Shown: piece by piece, positions 1 through 8,264 of the stretch
Layout: each line of letters opens with the position of its first letter
How positions within the stretch are numbered: position 1 is the stretch's first letter
NCBI GenBank assembly: GCA_018266735.1
Contig: JAFDZT010000002.1
Coordinates: 1 to 64,000, forward strand
Direction: 5' to 3'
Origin: Bacteroidota bacterium
GTDB lineage: Bacteria > Bacteroidota > Ignavibacteria > Kapaibacteriales > Kapaibacteriaceae
Length of the DNA stretch: 64,000 nucleotides
Program-made: the position numbers and the translations under genes
Notes under the pieces: generated by a model
Database searches by the model: none
What the model was told of the DNA's origin: nothing
The model's input: the letters and a program-made list of their open reading frames with translations, nothing else

Positions 1-230
1 CTAACAATAGGGGGCTGGTACATTCAATAGATTGGGCAACAATTGTGAATGAAGGGGTACTAGAATGACTCGTTCTCCTAGGACATGAATTGAGATTCAT
101 ACTATCCGAAAGAAGAGCTGCCCCTCGTCACTACCCGAAAGTAGATTGCGCCTGTGATATTTCCAAGTGGCTATGTGAAAGAGTCCTATCATGCCAGACA
201 ATTGCCGTCAATCCTTGTAACCTTGCCTCC
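1..230. other. Non-coding left edge
   Basis: No credible coding frame is visible on either strand; every frame is broken by stops. It lies downstream of the truncated hydrolase remnant that ends at 231. I see no inverted repeat or IS end here. Confidence 0.5.
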
Positions 231-680
231 CTACTTCATAAGTAGGAGAGCGATCTTGTTACCGAGCCACCCGATGTTCGGATAATCGTTGTTGGATAGG
301 ATGGCGAGCGCCGACTTCATGCGTGGGAATCGAAGGATGAACGTTTTGTATCCTGGCCAGCTCTCTGAATGGTAGACCGTAGACTCTGAGTCCGGTTTGT
401 CCTGAAGAAACACCCCATATCCGTACTTGGATGACTTTCCACTTGTGAGAGTGTAGCTGCTGTACGCTCTTGCTAGTGTTTCCTTCGTTACGAGCACGTT
501 GTTCTGAAGGGCGGACTCCCACCGTTCAAGATCGGTGAGGGTTGAATTGACGGTGCCGTCTCCAGTGATCGCATCCATTTGCGTGATGTAGCCGAACTCC
601 TCTGTCGAGTCTGGTAGCACATACTTCTGCAGGCTGTCCGAGTATGTGTTGTAGATTCCGGAGCATGCTGCCCCCCCCCG
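231..680 (-). pseudogene. Truncated copy of beta-lactamase-fold serine hydrolase (C-terminal part)
   Basis: The frame encodes the last ~140 residues of the same protein as the full gene at 11696-13204. Shared motifs include YVLPDST, DAITGDG, RYGYGVFLQ-like and the WPGYKTFILRFPR stretch. The SxxK, YxN and HTSG active-site motifs, which belong further upstream, are absent. Near 640-680 the match loses about 17 residues and changes frame, and it ends at a run of about nine C. The open frame continues to about 929 but is unrelated there and runs antisense to the IS21-like gene. The HSG motif of the full copy is HSE here. Probably a dead remnant left by duplication plus insertion. Confidence 0.85.
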
Positions 681-717
681 CCTTCGCAGCGTGGAGTGGT
701 GTGACATTCCGGCAGAT

Positions 718-806
718 AATGACCCCCTTGTGTGGGAGTGTAGGACAATTGGCTGATTATTGGTCTCACGATACACGGAGACCAAGTGGAAGGCAAGCCA
801 ATTGCA
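718..806 (+). mobile_element. Possible left end of an IS21-like element
   Basis: Homology to the hydrolase stops before this point and an IstA-like gene starts just after it. The stretch begins near a TGT and contains CAATTGGC at about 747-754 and the inverted copy GCCAATTG at about 797-804. Repeated internal sites near the ends are typical of IS21-family elements. No matching right end was found, so this is a remnant call. Confidence 0.35.
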
Positions 807-1565
807 ATGAACAAATTCAAAGAACTGATCTTGCTTTTTCAGCGTGATGTCTCCATCAAAGAGACAGCACGCGTGCTGTGCATTAGCCGTAACACGGTCA
901 GACGCTATCGCCAGCAGTTGGAGAAGCACCCGCAGATGCTCAAGGAACTACTGGCAATGGAAGAGCCCGAGATCTATGCTTGGTTCGCGCTGCCACCGGC
1001 AGAGATGATCGATGCAAAGCGATACGCTGAGTTCGAGAGCCGTGCCGCTTCGATGCTCGTCGAGCTTAAGAGTGAAGAAGTGACGAATATTCCGCTACGT
1101 TCTTTCGTTGGAGTGATGATGAGTGATCTGTCTGACGGTTCCTTCCTTGCCACCCTCCGAGCTTCTGCTCTTGTTGGCGTCAATCATGCCGACGTGTTTG
1201 ATGCGGCGCACGCCACAACGCTTCATCGGATGCGTGCGGATGCAGACGAGGAGCGGCGTGCGCGGCGGGACTTCGTGCCGCATCTATGGATAGAGCATGA
1301 GCGCTGGTATACGCAGCCCGTCATTGTGGTAGGGTGGTTTGGTGTGGAGCCGTACAAGAAGCTGGACGTACCGGCGAACCTGCTCGATGCGGACCATCCG
1401 GCCGACGTGCTCTTGGCCGTGGCTGCATCGTTTTGGCGTGCCATGTTCTTTCATTTTCGCACCACCTACGACGAGTACTATGTGTTCAGCTTCGCGGAGC
1501 AGTGTTTTGTAGAGCGCAGGGAGGGACGTCCGGTGGTGGGGGAGAGTACGCATGCGAAGTGCTAA
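807..1565 (+). pseudogene. IS21-like IstA N-terminus joined to unknown C-terminal sequence
   Basis: The first ~95 of 252 residues resemble the start of IS21 IstA transposases: MNKFKELI, then a helix-turn-helix with ISRNTVRRY at about 25-33, then an ELLAMEEPEIYAWF stretch and an RYAEFESR...ELK segment. The remaining ~155 residues (for example HLWIEHERWY and TYDEYYVFSF) contain no DDE catalytic core that I can recognise, and no istB follows. A GTG at 786 would add seven residues, but IstA proteins typically begin MNKFKE, so ATG 807 is preferred. It may be a decayed transposase fused to the end of another gene, or a domesticated DNA-binding protein. The function of the C-terminal half is unknown. 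Confidence 0.5.
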
Positions 1566-1800
1566 TGCGGGACGTGAATCTTGGATATAGGCACGGACCA
1601 TCGGTATATTCAACTGGTTGCTCAGGAACACGTGTACTAAGACCGCGACATTCTACACGCACGTAAGCAACCATGCACTTCCGAACATCCGCAGTCATTT
1701 TGAAGATCAATGAACATGTTCGCTAAACGCGAGTGAGCCGTCATTGTAAGACGACTCGACACTAAAACAAACCCATTCAATAACAGAATACACGTACAAC
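1566..1800. other. Intergenic spacer, no feature seen
   Basis: AT-rich spacer between the IS21-like remnant and the DUF4240 gene. I could not find a right IS end, a promoter matching TAnnTTTG, or a coding frame that reads like protein. Confidence 0.4.
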
Positions 1801-2403
1801 ATGGGACTATTTGACAAACTGTTTGGTGGGACAAAGAGAACTTCAAATGAAGAGCCACCTAAAAACACAAGCTTTACTTCTTCCGACAAACTAATGGACG
1901 AAGAAGTGTTTTGGAACATTATCAAGTCTTCCAAAGACAAATCAAAGAGCGACTATGAATTGCAAATTGAAGAGTTAGCGAATGAACTTCGACAATTGAC
2001 ACCAGACGAGATAGTACTGTTTGGAAACAGTTTTAGATTTTTCAGAGGCCAGGCAAACACGTGGGAGCTTTGGGGTGCTATCTATGTTATTCAAGGTGGT
2101 TGTGGGGACGACAGCTTTAACGATTTTAGAGAGTGGGTAATCGGACAAGGGAAAGACTTCTACTATAAGACAATCAATGACCCTGAAAGTCTTGTGGAAG
2201 TGCCAACTGACGAAATAGTAGAAGTTGAATGGGAAGGTTTGGGTTACGTTCCTACGACAGTGTTTCAAGAACTAACTGGACAAGAAATGCCATGCCCCTT
2301 TGAAGAAAACTATGACACGACAGGAATTGAATGGGAAGAAGAAAGCGATGACTTACGGAGAATGTTTCCCGTACTTTATGCAAAATATTCTGACAACCTC
2401 TGA
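1801..2403 (+). CDS. DUF4240 domain protein
   Basis: 200 residues. The start MGLFDKLFGG is followed by a polar linker and then, from about residue 32, the pattern of the DUF4240 family: MDEEVFWNII, LTPDEI, an aromatic WELWGA segment, GCGDDSFNDFREW and GQGKDFYY. The biochemical role of this family is not established; members occur as single cytosolic genes and sometimes in immunity-gene arrays. The gene is clearly more AT-rich than its neighbours, which suggests recent acquisition. It stands alone next to an IS remnant, with no toxin gene nearby. Confidence 0.75.
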   Translation: MGLFDKLFGGTKRTSNEEPPKNTSFTSSDKLMDEEVFWNIIKSSKDKSKSDYELQIEELANELRQLTPDEIVLFGNSFRFFRGQANTWELWGAIYVIQGGCGDDSFNDFREWVIGQGKDFYYKTINDPESLVEVPTDEIVEVEWEGLGYVPTTVFQELTGQEMPCPFEENYDTTGIEWEEESDDLRRMFPVLYAKYSDNL

Positions 2404-2443
2404 CATACATGAAGAATTCAATGGTCCCGTTAAGCTAGACACC

Positions 2444-2462
2444 ATCGTTGTACAACAACGAT
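2444..2462. terminator. Possible bidirectional terminator hairpin
   Basis: ATCGTTGT and ACAACGAT form a perfect 8-bp inverted repeat around a 3-nt loop (ACA). It sits between the converging DUF4240 gene and the lipoprotein gene ending at 2510. There is no U-tract, so it could instead be a simple stem or a binding site. Confidence 0.3.
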
Positions 2463-2509
2463 TCGAACCTACCTGTCTATGAATACTCGAGAAGTTCAGT
2501 CTGCCGGTC

Positions 2510-3196
2510 TTATGTCCAGTTAGGGAAGGTGAACGACTTCGCCGACGTGTCAATCCGGAGCACCGGCTTCTCACTGGTTGCATAGGGGACAAAGATGTCA
2601 AAACCAACATCCATAGGAACTCCTCTGCCTAGCGTAAAGCCCTTCGGAAATGTGTCGAGCCATGGACGCCACGCAGAAACGGCTTTTGAGGATCCTTTGC
2701 GGTAGATAAGCGCAGAATTGTCAACAGCCCCCTTGAGAAAGGTCCTGTGTGTGAGAACAGAATCGCCACTCGGTCCCGACAGAACGAGGCCGTCTTTCAA
2801 GAGCGCATCAGGGTCATCAACAAGAACAATGAAGCCAACACCACCACGCATATATAGCGAATCTGATGGGTTCGTTCCGCGTGTGTTGCACGCGATATCA
2901 GCGAGTGAATCGGGAATCCAAAAACCGAAACTATCTTTTGTACGTGTGGGAGATGAAGGGACGTAGATGTAGCTACGATCAGGACTACCGGTTGAGATAG
3001 ACCACACAACAATGAGCTTTGTGGTAGATGGCAACTCTAACCCGAGCGGGTTTTCAATACGTCCGCTAACATTCACTTTGGAATCTGTTGGTCCGGTTGG
3101 CGCTACATCTTTTGAGCAGGCTACCAACATCACTGTAAGCATCAGCAACAATGGGGCTGATCGCAGTAAAGTCACGAAGGAGGAACGTAGTTGCAT
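2510..3196 (-). CDS. Predicted lipoprotein, unknown function
   Basis: 228 residues from the ATG at 3196 (an earlier ATG at 3223 is possible). The N-terminus is a lipoprotein signal: a charged start, a hydrophobic stretch LLLMLTVMLVA and Cys at about 27, followed by the SKDVAPTGPTD linker. The mature part has beta-rich segments but no motif that I recognise. It converges on the DUF4240 gene and is read in the same direction as the macrodomain gene upstream. The site of action is presumably the periplasm or outer membrane. Confidence 0.65.
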   Translation of the reverse strand: MQLRSSFVTLLRSAPLLLMLTVMLVACSKDVAPTGPTDSKVNVSGRIENPLGLELPSTTKLIVVWSISTGSPDRSYIYVPSSPTRTKDSFGFWIPDSLADIACNTRGTNPSDSLYMRGGVGFIVLVDDPDALLKDGLVLSGPSGDSVLTHRTFLKGAVDNSALIYRKGSSKAVSAWRPWLDTFPKGFTLGRGVPMDVGFDIFVPYATSEKPVLRIDTSAKSFTFPNWT

Positions 3197-3281
3197 CGGT
3201 AGTATCCCAATCTGAGAGATCATACATCGTGACGTGTCAATCTTGCCACGTTTGAACTCAATGAAATCGTCTGCATCAACA

Positions 3282-3824
3282 CTAAACGCATTGTCCCTTA
3301 CGATTAAACTGAGCGTTTACGGCGTTGAAGTTGACGTCATCGAAGCATACGAATATAACGTTATCAATCTTTTTGGAGTGGGAAACAAACTCCCAAACTG
3401 TATCAACGGCAACTTCAGCAGCAGCATCAGCCGGATATCTATACACACCTGTGCTGATGCAAGGAAATGCTATTGTCCTACAGTTGTTGTCGACCGCCAA
3501 TTGCAACGAGTTTGTGTAGCACTCGGCGAGCTTCACATGCTCATCCATACGTCCGCCATTCCACACTGGTCCAACAGTATGAATAACATGTCTTGCATTC
3601 AAGTTTCCTGCCGTGGTTATCACAGCCTGTCCCGGTTTACAGCCACCCTGTCGCGCGATTATCTTTCTGCAGTCGTCCAAGATAGCCTGCCCACCAGCTC
3701 GATGTATGGCTCCATCCACCCCGCCACCTCCCAAAAGAGAGGTGTTCGCAGCGTTTACCAATGCGTCTACCGTCACTTTTGTGATGTCGCCCTTGAGGAT
3801 CTCAATTTTTGCTTTTGTGTTCAT
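3282..3824 (-). CDS. Macrodomain protein, O-acetyl-ADP-ribose deacetylase type (YmdB-like)
   Basis: 180 residues, one complete macrodomain. Visible motifs are GDIT (12-15), VNAAN (23-27) with the catalytic-type Asn, GGGGVDGAIH (32-41), HTVGPVW, and the phosphate-binding loop CISTGVYRYP. Family members hydrolyse O-acetyl-ADP-ribose or remove mono-ADP-ribose from proteins in the cytosol. The order and length match bacterial YmdB-like enzymes. No ADP-ribosyltransferase partner lies nearby, so the substrate here is open. Confidence 0.92.
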   Translation of the reverse strand: MNTKAKIEILKGDITKVTVDALVNAANTSLLGGGGVDGAIHRAGGQAILDDCRKIIARQGGCKPGQAVITTAGNLNARHVIHTVGPVWNGGRMDEHVKLAECYTNSLQLAVDNNCRTIAFPCISTGVYRYPADAAAEVAVDTVWEFVSHSKKIDNVIFVCFDDVNFNAVNAQFNRKGQCV

Positions 3825-4079
3825 CTGGTGTTGTCATGACTACTAACTCCAATGCGTCCGTTCCAATACAGTCTATATGCGTACCGAAATGGTGGCTTTC
3901 TGCCAAACGGCAACTTACCTCTCATGTGCATCTTGTCCAAGCAGCCTTAAGTTCTACAATGCTAGTCACGGCGTTTCGGCAGGGCGGTGCTTGTCTCATT
4001 CATGCATGTAATGCGCGCACTCGTAGAGATTCGATTCTAGGCGCGGTGCCCAAAGGGAGTTGGCAACATACACAAGACA
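3825..4079. other. Intergenic spacer, no feature seen
   Basis: Spacer between the DUF4253 gene and the macrodomain gene, both leftward. All frames carry several stops, and I see no promoter box or hairpin with a U-tract. Confidence 0.4.
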
Positions 4080-4817
4080 CTAGTCCCACCATAGATACAA
4101 TCGTCGTGTCATTTTATATTCGTTGGCCAACGCTTCTATAGAGCCTGCTCCCTGTTCAACCACATCTGGACACACGTTGTACACATCCTTCGCAAACTCC
4201 ATCCAGTCGTTAGGCTCCTTGTGAATGATGAACTCACACCATTCACCTGAAGCACCAATGAGTTCGAGAGAGTATCTATCGTCAAAGCGTTTGATGATCT
4301 TCAAAAGACTGTCATTAGAAATGTCCCAGTTAACGCCATCAGTTCCAATATGCTTAAGAACGGTGAATTTGTCGGTCGTAGGAAGAACGCCAACGTAGTC
4401 AGGCGAATTGCCAGAATTGAAGTTGTTCTCGAGAAGGAATATCGTGTATCCCTTTCGCATGAATCTATTCTTCAAGGCGAATACTAATTCATACGATCTC
4501 GAATTCTTCTCCTGAATGACCAGACCATTCAAGTGTATGGGGTCTATCTCGATCAATGTATCTTTGGTTACTTTCTTTGCGAGAGAGTAGTGAAACGGTT
4601 CAATTTCATTTGCGTTGTAGTCCCGTATGTCCTTGATAAGCGATGTATCGATCTGCATCGAAGAGCATATTGCTCGTTCCTTTTTCGTCAGAACGTAGCT
4701 CCCGTCGTGCGCAGAGGAGTTGCACCCAAGAACAACTGACAACGTCGTGAGCAGGATCATCTGATACCATATCGTGTTCAACACGTGACGTACGACCGGA
4801 GGTAACGTACGACGCAT
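4080..4817 (-). CDS. DUF4253 domain lipoprotein
   Basis: 245 residues from ATG 4817 (MRRTLPP); ATG 4760 would give a very short signal with no positive charge. The N-terminus ends in a lipobox, LSVVLGC. The C-terminal ~100 residues fit DUF4253: SGEWCEFII, then KDVYNVCPDVVEQG, SIEALANEY and the terminal RLYLWWD. The family has no assigned function. A lipoprotein signal in front of a DUF4253 domain is unusual, since most members appear cytosolic, so a periplasmic role is inferred. It lies 41 bp downstream of the gene at 4859, probably in one transcript. Confidence 0.72.
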   Translation of the reverse strand: MRRTLPPVVRHVLNTIWYQMILLTTLSVVLGCNSSAHDGSYVLTKKERAICSSMQIDTSLIKDIRDYNANEIEPFHYSLAKKVTKDTLIEIDPIHLNGLVIQEKNSRSYELVFALKNRFMRKGYTIFLLENNFNSGNSPDYVGVLPTTDKFTVLKHIGTDGVNWDISNDSLLKIIKRFDDRYSLELIGASGEWCEFIIHKEPNDWMEFAKDVYNVCPDVVEQGAGSIEALANEYKMTRRLYLWWD

Positions 4818-4858
4818 ACCTGCTGTTCGTAGCGTTGTATCGATCCGGGATGTTGTGA

Positions 4859-5377
4859 CTACCATCGTTTCCACCATGGCTTCTTTTTCACATCGTCTTG
4901 ATCAATCGGGATATCCGTCGTAGAACTGCTCTGTGATGTGCTGTCGGCGATCAGATGGAACGGAAATCCAAACAACTTCAGATATTCAGAACTGCGAATC
5001 CTATCATTCGAGCCAAAGATAGATCGTACCCTTGCGGATGTTTGACCTAAATCCTCGGCAATGATCCAATTCTCAGCATCTTGTGCAAGATTTCCATCCA
5101 CACCATCCATACCCATCGTTGGAGTAAAGGTGCATGGTGTCTCGATGAAGAACACTCCGCTTACCAAGATAACCTCAACAATGTATCCTCGATGTTCCCC
5201 AGAGGCAACGTAATGTACCTTGGTTTGTATGTGACTTGGGCAGAGACTATCGGCAACTTGCATGAGGCTCGTTTGCAAACTCTTAAACTCATCCTCGGTT
5301 AGTTGTTTGTTCAAACGTGGATGAGTAAAATACTCTGGAAATGCTCTGTAGCCGGTGTTCATACGTTGTAGTGACAT
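4859..5377 (-). CDS. Hypothetical protein
   Basis: 172 residues starting MSLQRMNTGY. No signal peptide. The protein is mixed alpha/beta (a strand pair HYVASGEHRGYIVEVILVSG) and ends in a lysine/tryptophan tail, KKKPWWKRW. The open frame continues upstream into the LysE gene, but that part is antisense-style composition and not protein-like, so the internal ATG at 5377 is used. Function unknown. Probably co-transcribed with the DUF4253 gene. Confidence 0.6.
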   Translation of the reverse strand: MSLQRMNTGYRAFPEYFTHPRLNKQLTEDEFKSLQTSLMQVADSLCPSHIQTKVHYVASGEHRGYIVEVILVSGVFFIETPCTFTPTMGMDGVDGNLAQDAENWIIAEDLGQTSARVRSIFGSNDRIRSSEYLKLFGFPFHLIADSTSQSSSTTDIPIDQDDVKKKPWWKRW

Positions 5378-5421
5378 GGCATCATTGTTTCTCGTAGAGT
5401 GGGGAACGACATTTGCTTCCT

Positions 5422-6042
5422 TTATTGCATCAGCACACGGAACGTTAGGACGAGGGCAAATCCGAGGATGATGGCGCCGGAGAGTTTGTTGATCCAACCG
5501 AGCACACGGTGGTCGATGCGTGCACGCAAGAGACCCACGCCGTTGCTGAGGATGATCCACCAGAGGGCGGAGCCGAGGAAGACGCCAAGGACGAGCGTCC
5601 CGGCGCCCGCATACGTTGCGGCCGCAGTGATGCCGATGCCGGCGAAGATGGCGATGAAGGAGACGATGGTGGTCGGATTCGTGAGCGTGAGGAAGACGGT
5701 GCCCACATAGTCGAGCACCAACCCACGTCCGCTGATGGTGCCACGTGCCTCGGTGGCCGGCTTCTCCCGAAACGTCGTTACGCCGAGGTACACAAGGAAG
5801 ACGATGCCGAGCATCTGGATCACGATCTGCCATTGCAGGACGAACGTGGAGATGAACGTGAGACCGAAGGCGGCAACGGCGCCGTAGCAGGCATCGGCCG
5901 TGGCGGCGACCAGACCGGTTACAAGACCGGAGATCGGTCCCTGCGCAAGACTTCGCTTGATGCATAACACGCCAATAGGACCCACGGGCGCGGCAATGAG
6001 CAGACCGATGAGGGCGCCTTCGAGGAAGAGATCGATGTTCAC
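5422..6042 (-). CDS. LysE/RhtB family amino-acid exporter
   Basis: 206 residues from GTG 6042. The protein has the six-helix pattern of LysE translocators with the family signature APVGPIGVLCI near residue 20 and the TNPTTIVSF motif in the middle. Members export lysine, arginine, homoserine or other small amino acids across the inner membrane. ATG 6090 would add 16 residues that are not membrane-like, and a TATCTTCG promoter box at 6067-6074 lies between the two starts, so the GTG is preferred. Substrate cannot be told from sequence. Confidence 0.85.
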   Translation of the reverse strand: MNIDLFLEGALIGLLIAAPVGPIGVLCIKRSLAQGPISGLVTGLVAATADACYGAVAAFGLTFISTFVLQWQIVIQMLGIVFLVYLGVTTFREKPATEARGTISGRGLVLDYVGTVFLTLTNPTTIVSFIAIFAGIGITAAATYAGAGTLVLGVFLGSALWWIILSNGVGLLRARIDHRVLGWINKLSGAIILGFALVLTFRVLMQ

Positions 6043-6066
6043 GGATGATGCAAGGATAATGTGTGG

Positions 6067-6074
6067 CGAAGATA
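6067..6074 (-). promoter_or_regulatory. Promoter -7 box of the LysE gene
   Basis: TATCTTCG on the minus strand, 24 nt before the GTG start. It fits the Bacteroidota TAnnTTTG box with one change (T to C). No convincing -33 TTG was seen. Confidence 0.5.
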
Positions 6075-6237
6075 CGACCTCCGTTACCATGACGTTGTCA
6101 CGTTTGTCGAGGGTGCCGGGTGACCCCGTCGCTGATCATGCGACATTCCTCGTCCTGTTTGGTAGACGGCGGGCGGACGTGTATCTTCTTCGCGCGTGCG
6201 TCGTGGTTGCCTGCTCTCACTTCGGAGGACAACGGAA

Positions 6238-8241
6238 ATGTGGATCATTTTCCTCTTAACACTAGCGCTCGTCTGCGAGCGAGCGTCTGCGCAACCCCAA
6301 CTTCGCGTAGAGAGACTCGGTCTGCCGCCCTACGTTGGGAACGTCAAGATCCTGAGCGGCCGTGTCTATCTGCAGTCGTATGACGGACTGTACGTGTTTG
6401 ATGCATCAACACATTCATGGGCATCACTCGGTGCACCGTCGAAGAGCATGGTGCTTTCGCGAGACATGACCGAGCATCCCAATGGTCTGGTTGTTGCTCA
6501 TGTACCGGAGGGAACCGTCCGATTTCAGCCGCTGACCAATTCGTTTTCCCTCGAGTCTGGCGTGTTCCACGCCTATCAGGTTGTTGTCTTCGATAGTGTT
6601 GTGGGTGCCATACGCGTTGACGGAGAGACAACAGCGCGATGTGTGTGGAAGCAATGGCCATCGCTTGACGAGATCCGAACGGATACCGTGGATCTAGGTG
6701 GAGAACATGCGTATTCAGACCTCATTCCCTGTAACGACGGTTCGGTGCTTGCTTTTAGTCGGTCGAAGGTGATCCGTTTTCGCTACGACGGAGTTCCTAC
6801 GGTGATCGAACTGGGCGACCAATTGCTGCGTGGTGGTGTATCGTACTACGTCGACCGTGATCGTACTCGCATTGCGCTGCACGCTGACCGAGGGATCCTC
6901 GTCTCCAACGATCTCTTCACGTCGTGGATCGCCTATGGCGATTCGTTGACCTCAGTGTATGCACGTTTTCATCTGGTGTCCGACACGAATGTGATCGTTG
7001 CTGTCGATCGTGGAGTCCTCACGCGCTTCGACCGTGATGTCGTGAAGATCGCCACTTTGCTGAAGGGAACACGCATCGGATGGAATGTTACTGCAAGCGA
7101 CAGTCTTGTTGTCGTTGGGCAGGCAGATTCCATCTTGTTTGTCGGTACGGCACATATTGCCGCTGAACATTTGGGACTTCGTGAGCGGAGTGCTCGGCAT
7201 CTTTACGCCGTGGACGATGGTCTGATCGCAACAGAGGGGGCAACGGTCCTCGTCCATCCTTCGGGAGGGCAGTGGACAACATGTGCATTCGGCCCCAACA
7301 CGATCCTACACTCTGGCAGTAGGCCTTGGATCGTCCCGGCCGGAGGAACCAGCATTGACGATTTCTGGCTGACTGCTTCCGATCAGTATCCAGTCCATAT
7401 TCGTCCGAGAGACTCCATCTTCAAATGGGACGTGTTCTTTCCAAACATCGGGTCAAGTGGATTCTACCCCAATGATGATGCCTCCTACTTTACGGTTCTC
7501 TATGCGCTTGATCAGGATTGCGGATCGCGGCAGGTTGTGTGGCTCTCCGGCAATAGTCCCATCCGCACACTTCTCTGCAAAGATGACCTTCAATATCTGA
7601 TGGCGTTCAACGGACGAGATCTTGTAGCCATCACACATCGTGGTACGCTGTGGCGTACGCTCGATGGAGATCCTGCCACATGGATCGAACTCCCGATGCC
7701 AACGCTCTCGCTGCAGTCTGGGCCACGGATGATCACAAAGAAAGATCACGGTCTACTGACCGACATGCGCACAAGAGTGTGGACCCACGATGGTGGACGT
7801 ACCTGGGAGTCCTTCGTCGACTCCGCACAGACGATGTCAACACTCACGCATACGGGCACGATCATCACGGCTCGCATTGAAGGGGCCACCAATGCACAAC
7901 TGATCATCGACGTGCATCGCAATGGTACTTCATCACGATTCACATCGTTGACGTCTGACCTCATTGATTTCGCGAGAAATCCGATCCGTGACATTGCCTT
8001 TGACGACAATGAACAACGTTTGTTCGTGACGACAACCTATTATACAGCGTCCCTTGATATGAGCGGACTTGTGAGTGTGGCCGAGCCGCCGATCGTGAAG
8101 AACGAAGCAGATCAAACGTCGCTGGGCGTCTATGATCTTTTCGGACGAAGAGTGGCAGCCACCGAAGAAGAGGTTGGTACATCCGGATTGTACTTGGTGG
8201 TGTTCGATCGTGGCGTGCGCAAGATCCTCATCCAACGGTGA
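6238..8241 (+). CDS. Secreted T9SS cargo protein, repeat/propeller-like
   Basis: 667 residues from ATG 6238, which has GGAGG nine bases upstream; an in-frame upstream start (6196) lacks a site. A signal peptide (MWIIFLLTLALVCERASAQ) is followed by repeated beta-strand blocks (VYLQSYDGLYVFD, RTLDGDPATW, WTHDGGRTWESF) like sialidase/BNR or photosystem-repair-type propellers. The last ~60 residues form a T9SS type A sorting domain: VYDLFGRRVA, then GTSGLYLVVFDRG and a basic end. The protein should cross the outer membrane through T9SS and be processed there. Its ligand or activity is unknown. Confidence 0.8.
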   Translation: MWIIFLLTLALVCERASAQPQLRVERLGLPPYVGNVKILSGRVYLQSYDGLYVFDASTHSWASLGAPSKSMVLSRDMTEHPNGLVVAHVPEGTVRFQPLTNSFSLESGVFHAYQVVVFDSVVGAIRVDGETTARCVWKQWPSLDEIRTDTVDLGGEHAYSDLIPCNDGSVLAFSRSKVIRFRYDGVPTVIELGDQLLRGGVSYYVDRDRTRIALHADRGILVSNDLFTSWIAYGDSLTSVYARFHLVSDTNVIVAVDRGVLTRFDRDVVKIATLLKGTRIGWNVTASDSLVVVGQADSILFVGTAHIAAEHLGLRERSARHLYAVDDGLIATEGATVLVHPSGGQWTTCAFGPNTILHSGSRPWIVPAGGTSIDDFWLTASDQYPVHIRPRDSIFKWDVFFPNIGSSGFYPNDDASYFTVLYALDQDCGSRQVVWLSGNSPIRTLLCKDDLQYLMAFNGRDLVAITHRGTLWRTLDGDPATWIELPMPTLSLQSGPRMITKKDHGLLTDMRTRVWTHDGGRTWESFVDSAQTMSTLTHTGTIITARIEGATNAQLIIDVHRNGTSSRFTSLTSDLIDFARNPIRDIAFDDNEQRLFVTTTYYTASLDMSGLVSVAEPPIVKNEADQTSLGVYDLFGRRVAATEEEVGTSGLYLVVFDRGVRKILIQR

Positions 8242-8264
8242 CGAACGGTGCTTTGTACGAGCCG

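Noticed and set aside
2437-2480. GGTTCGAATC-like sequence (minus strand) resembling a tRNA T-loop
   Set aside because: The T-stem does not pair, and no acceptor, D or anticodon arm can be drawn. The nearby hairpin explains the symmetry.
5422-5965. Upstream extension of the gene at 4859 into the LysE region
   Set aside because: The extra ~196 residues read as His/Arg/Asp-rich antisense-type sequence overlapping a clear LysE transporter on the same strand in another frame.
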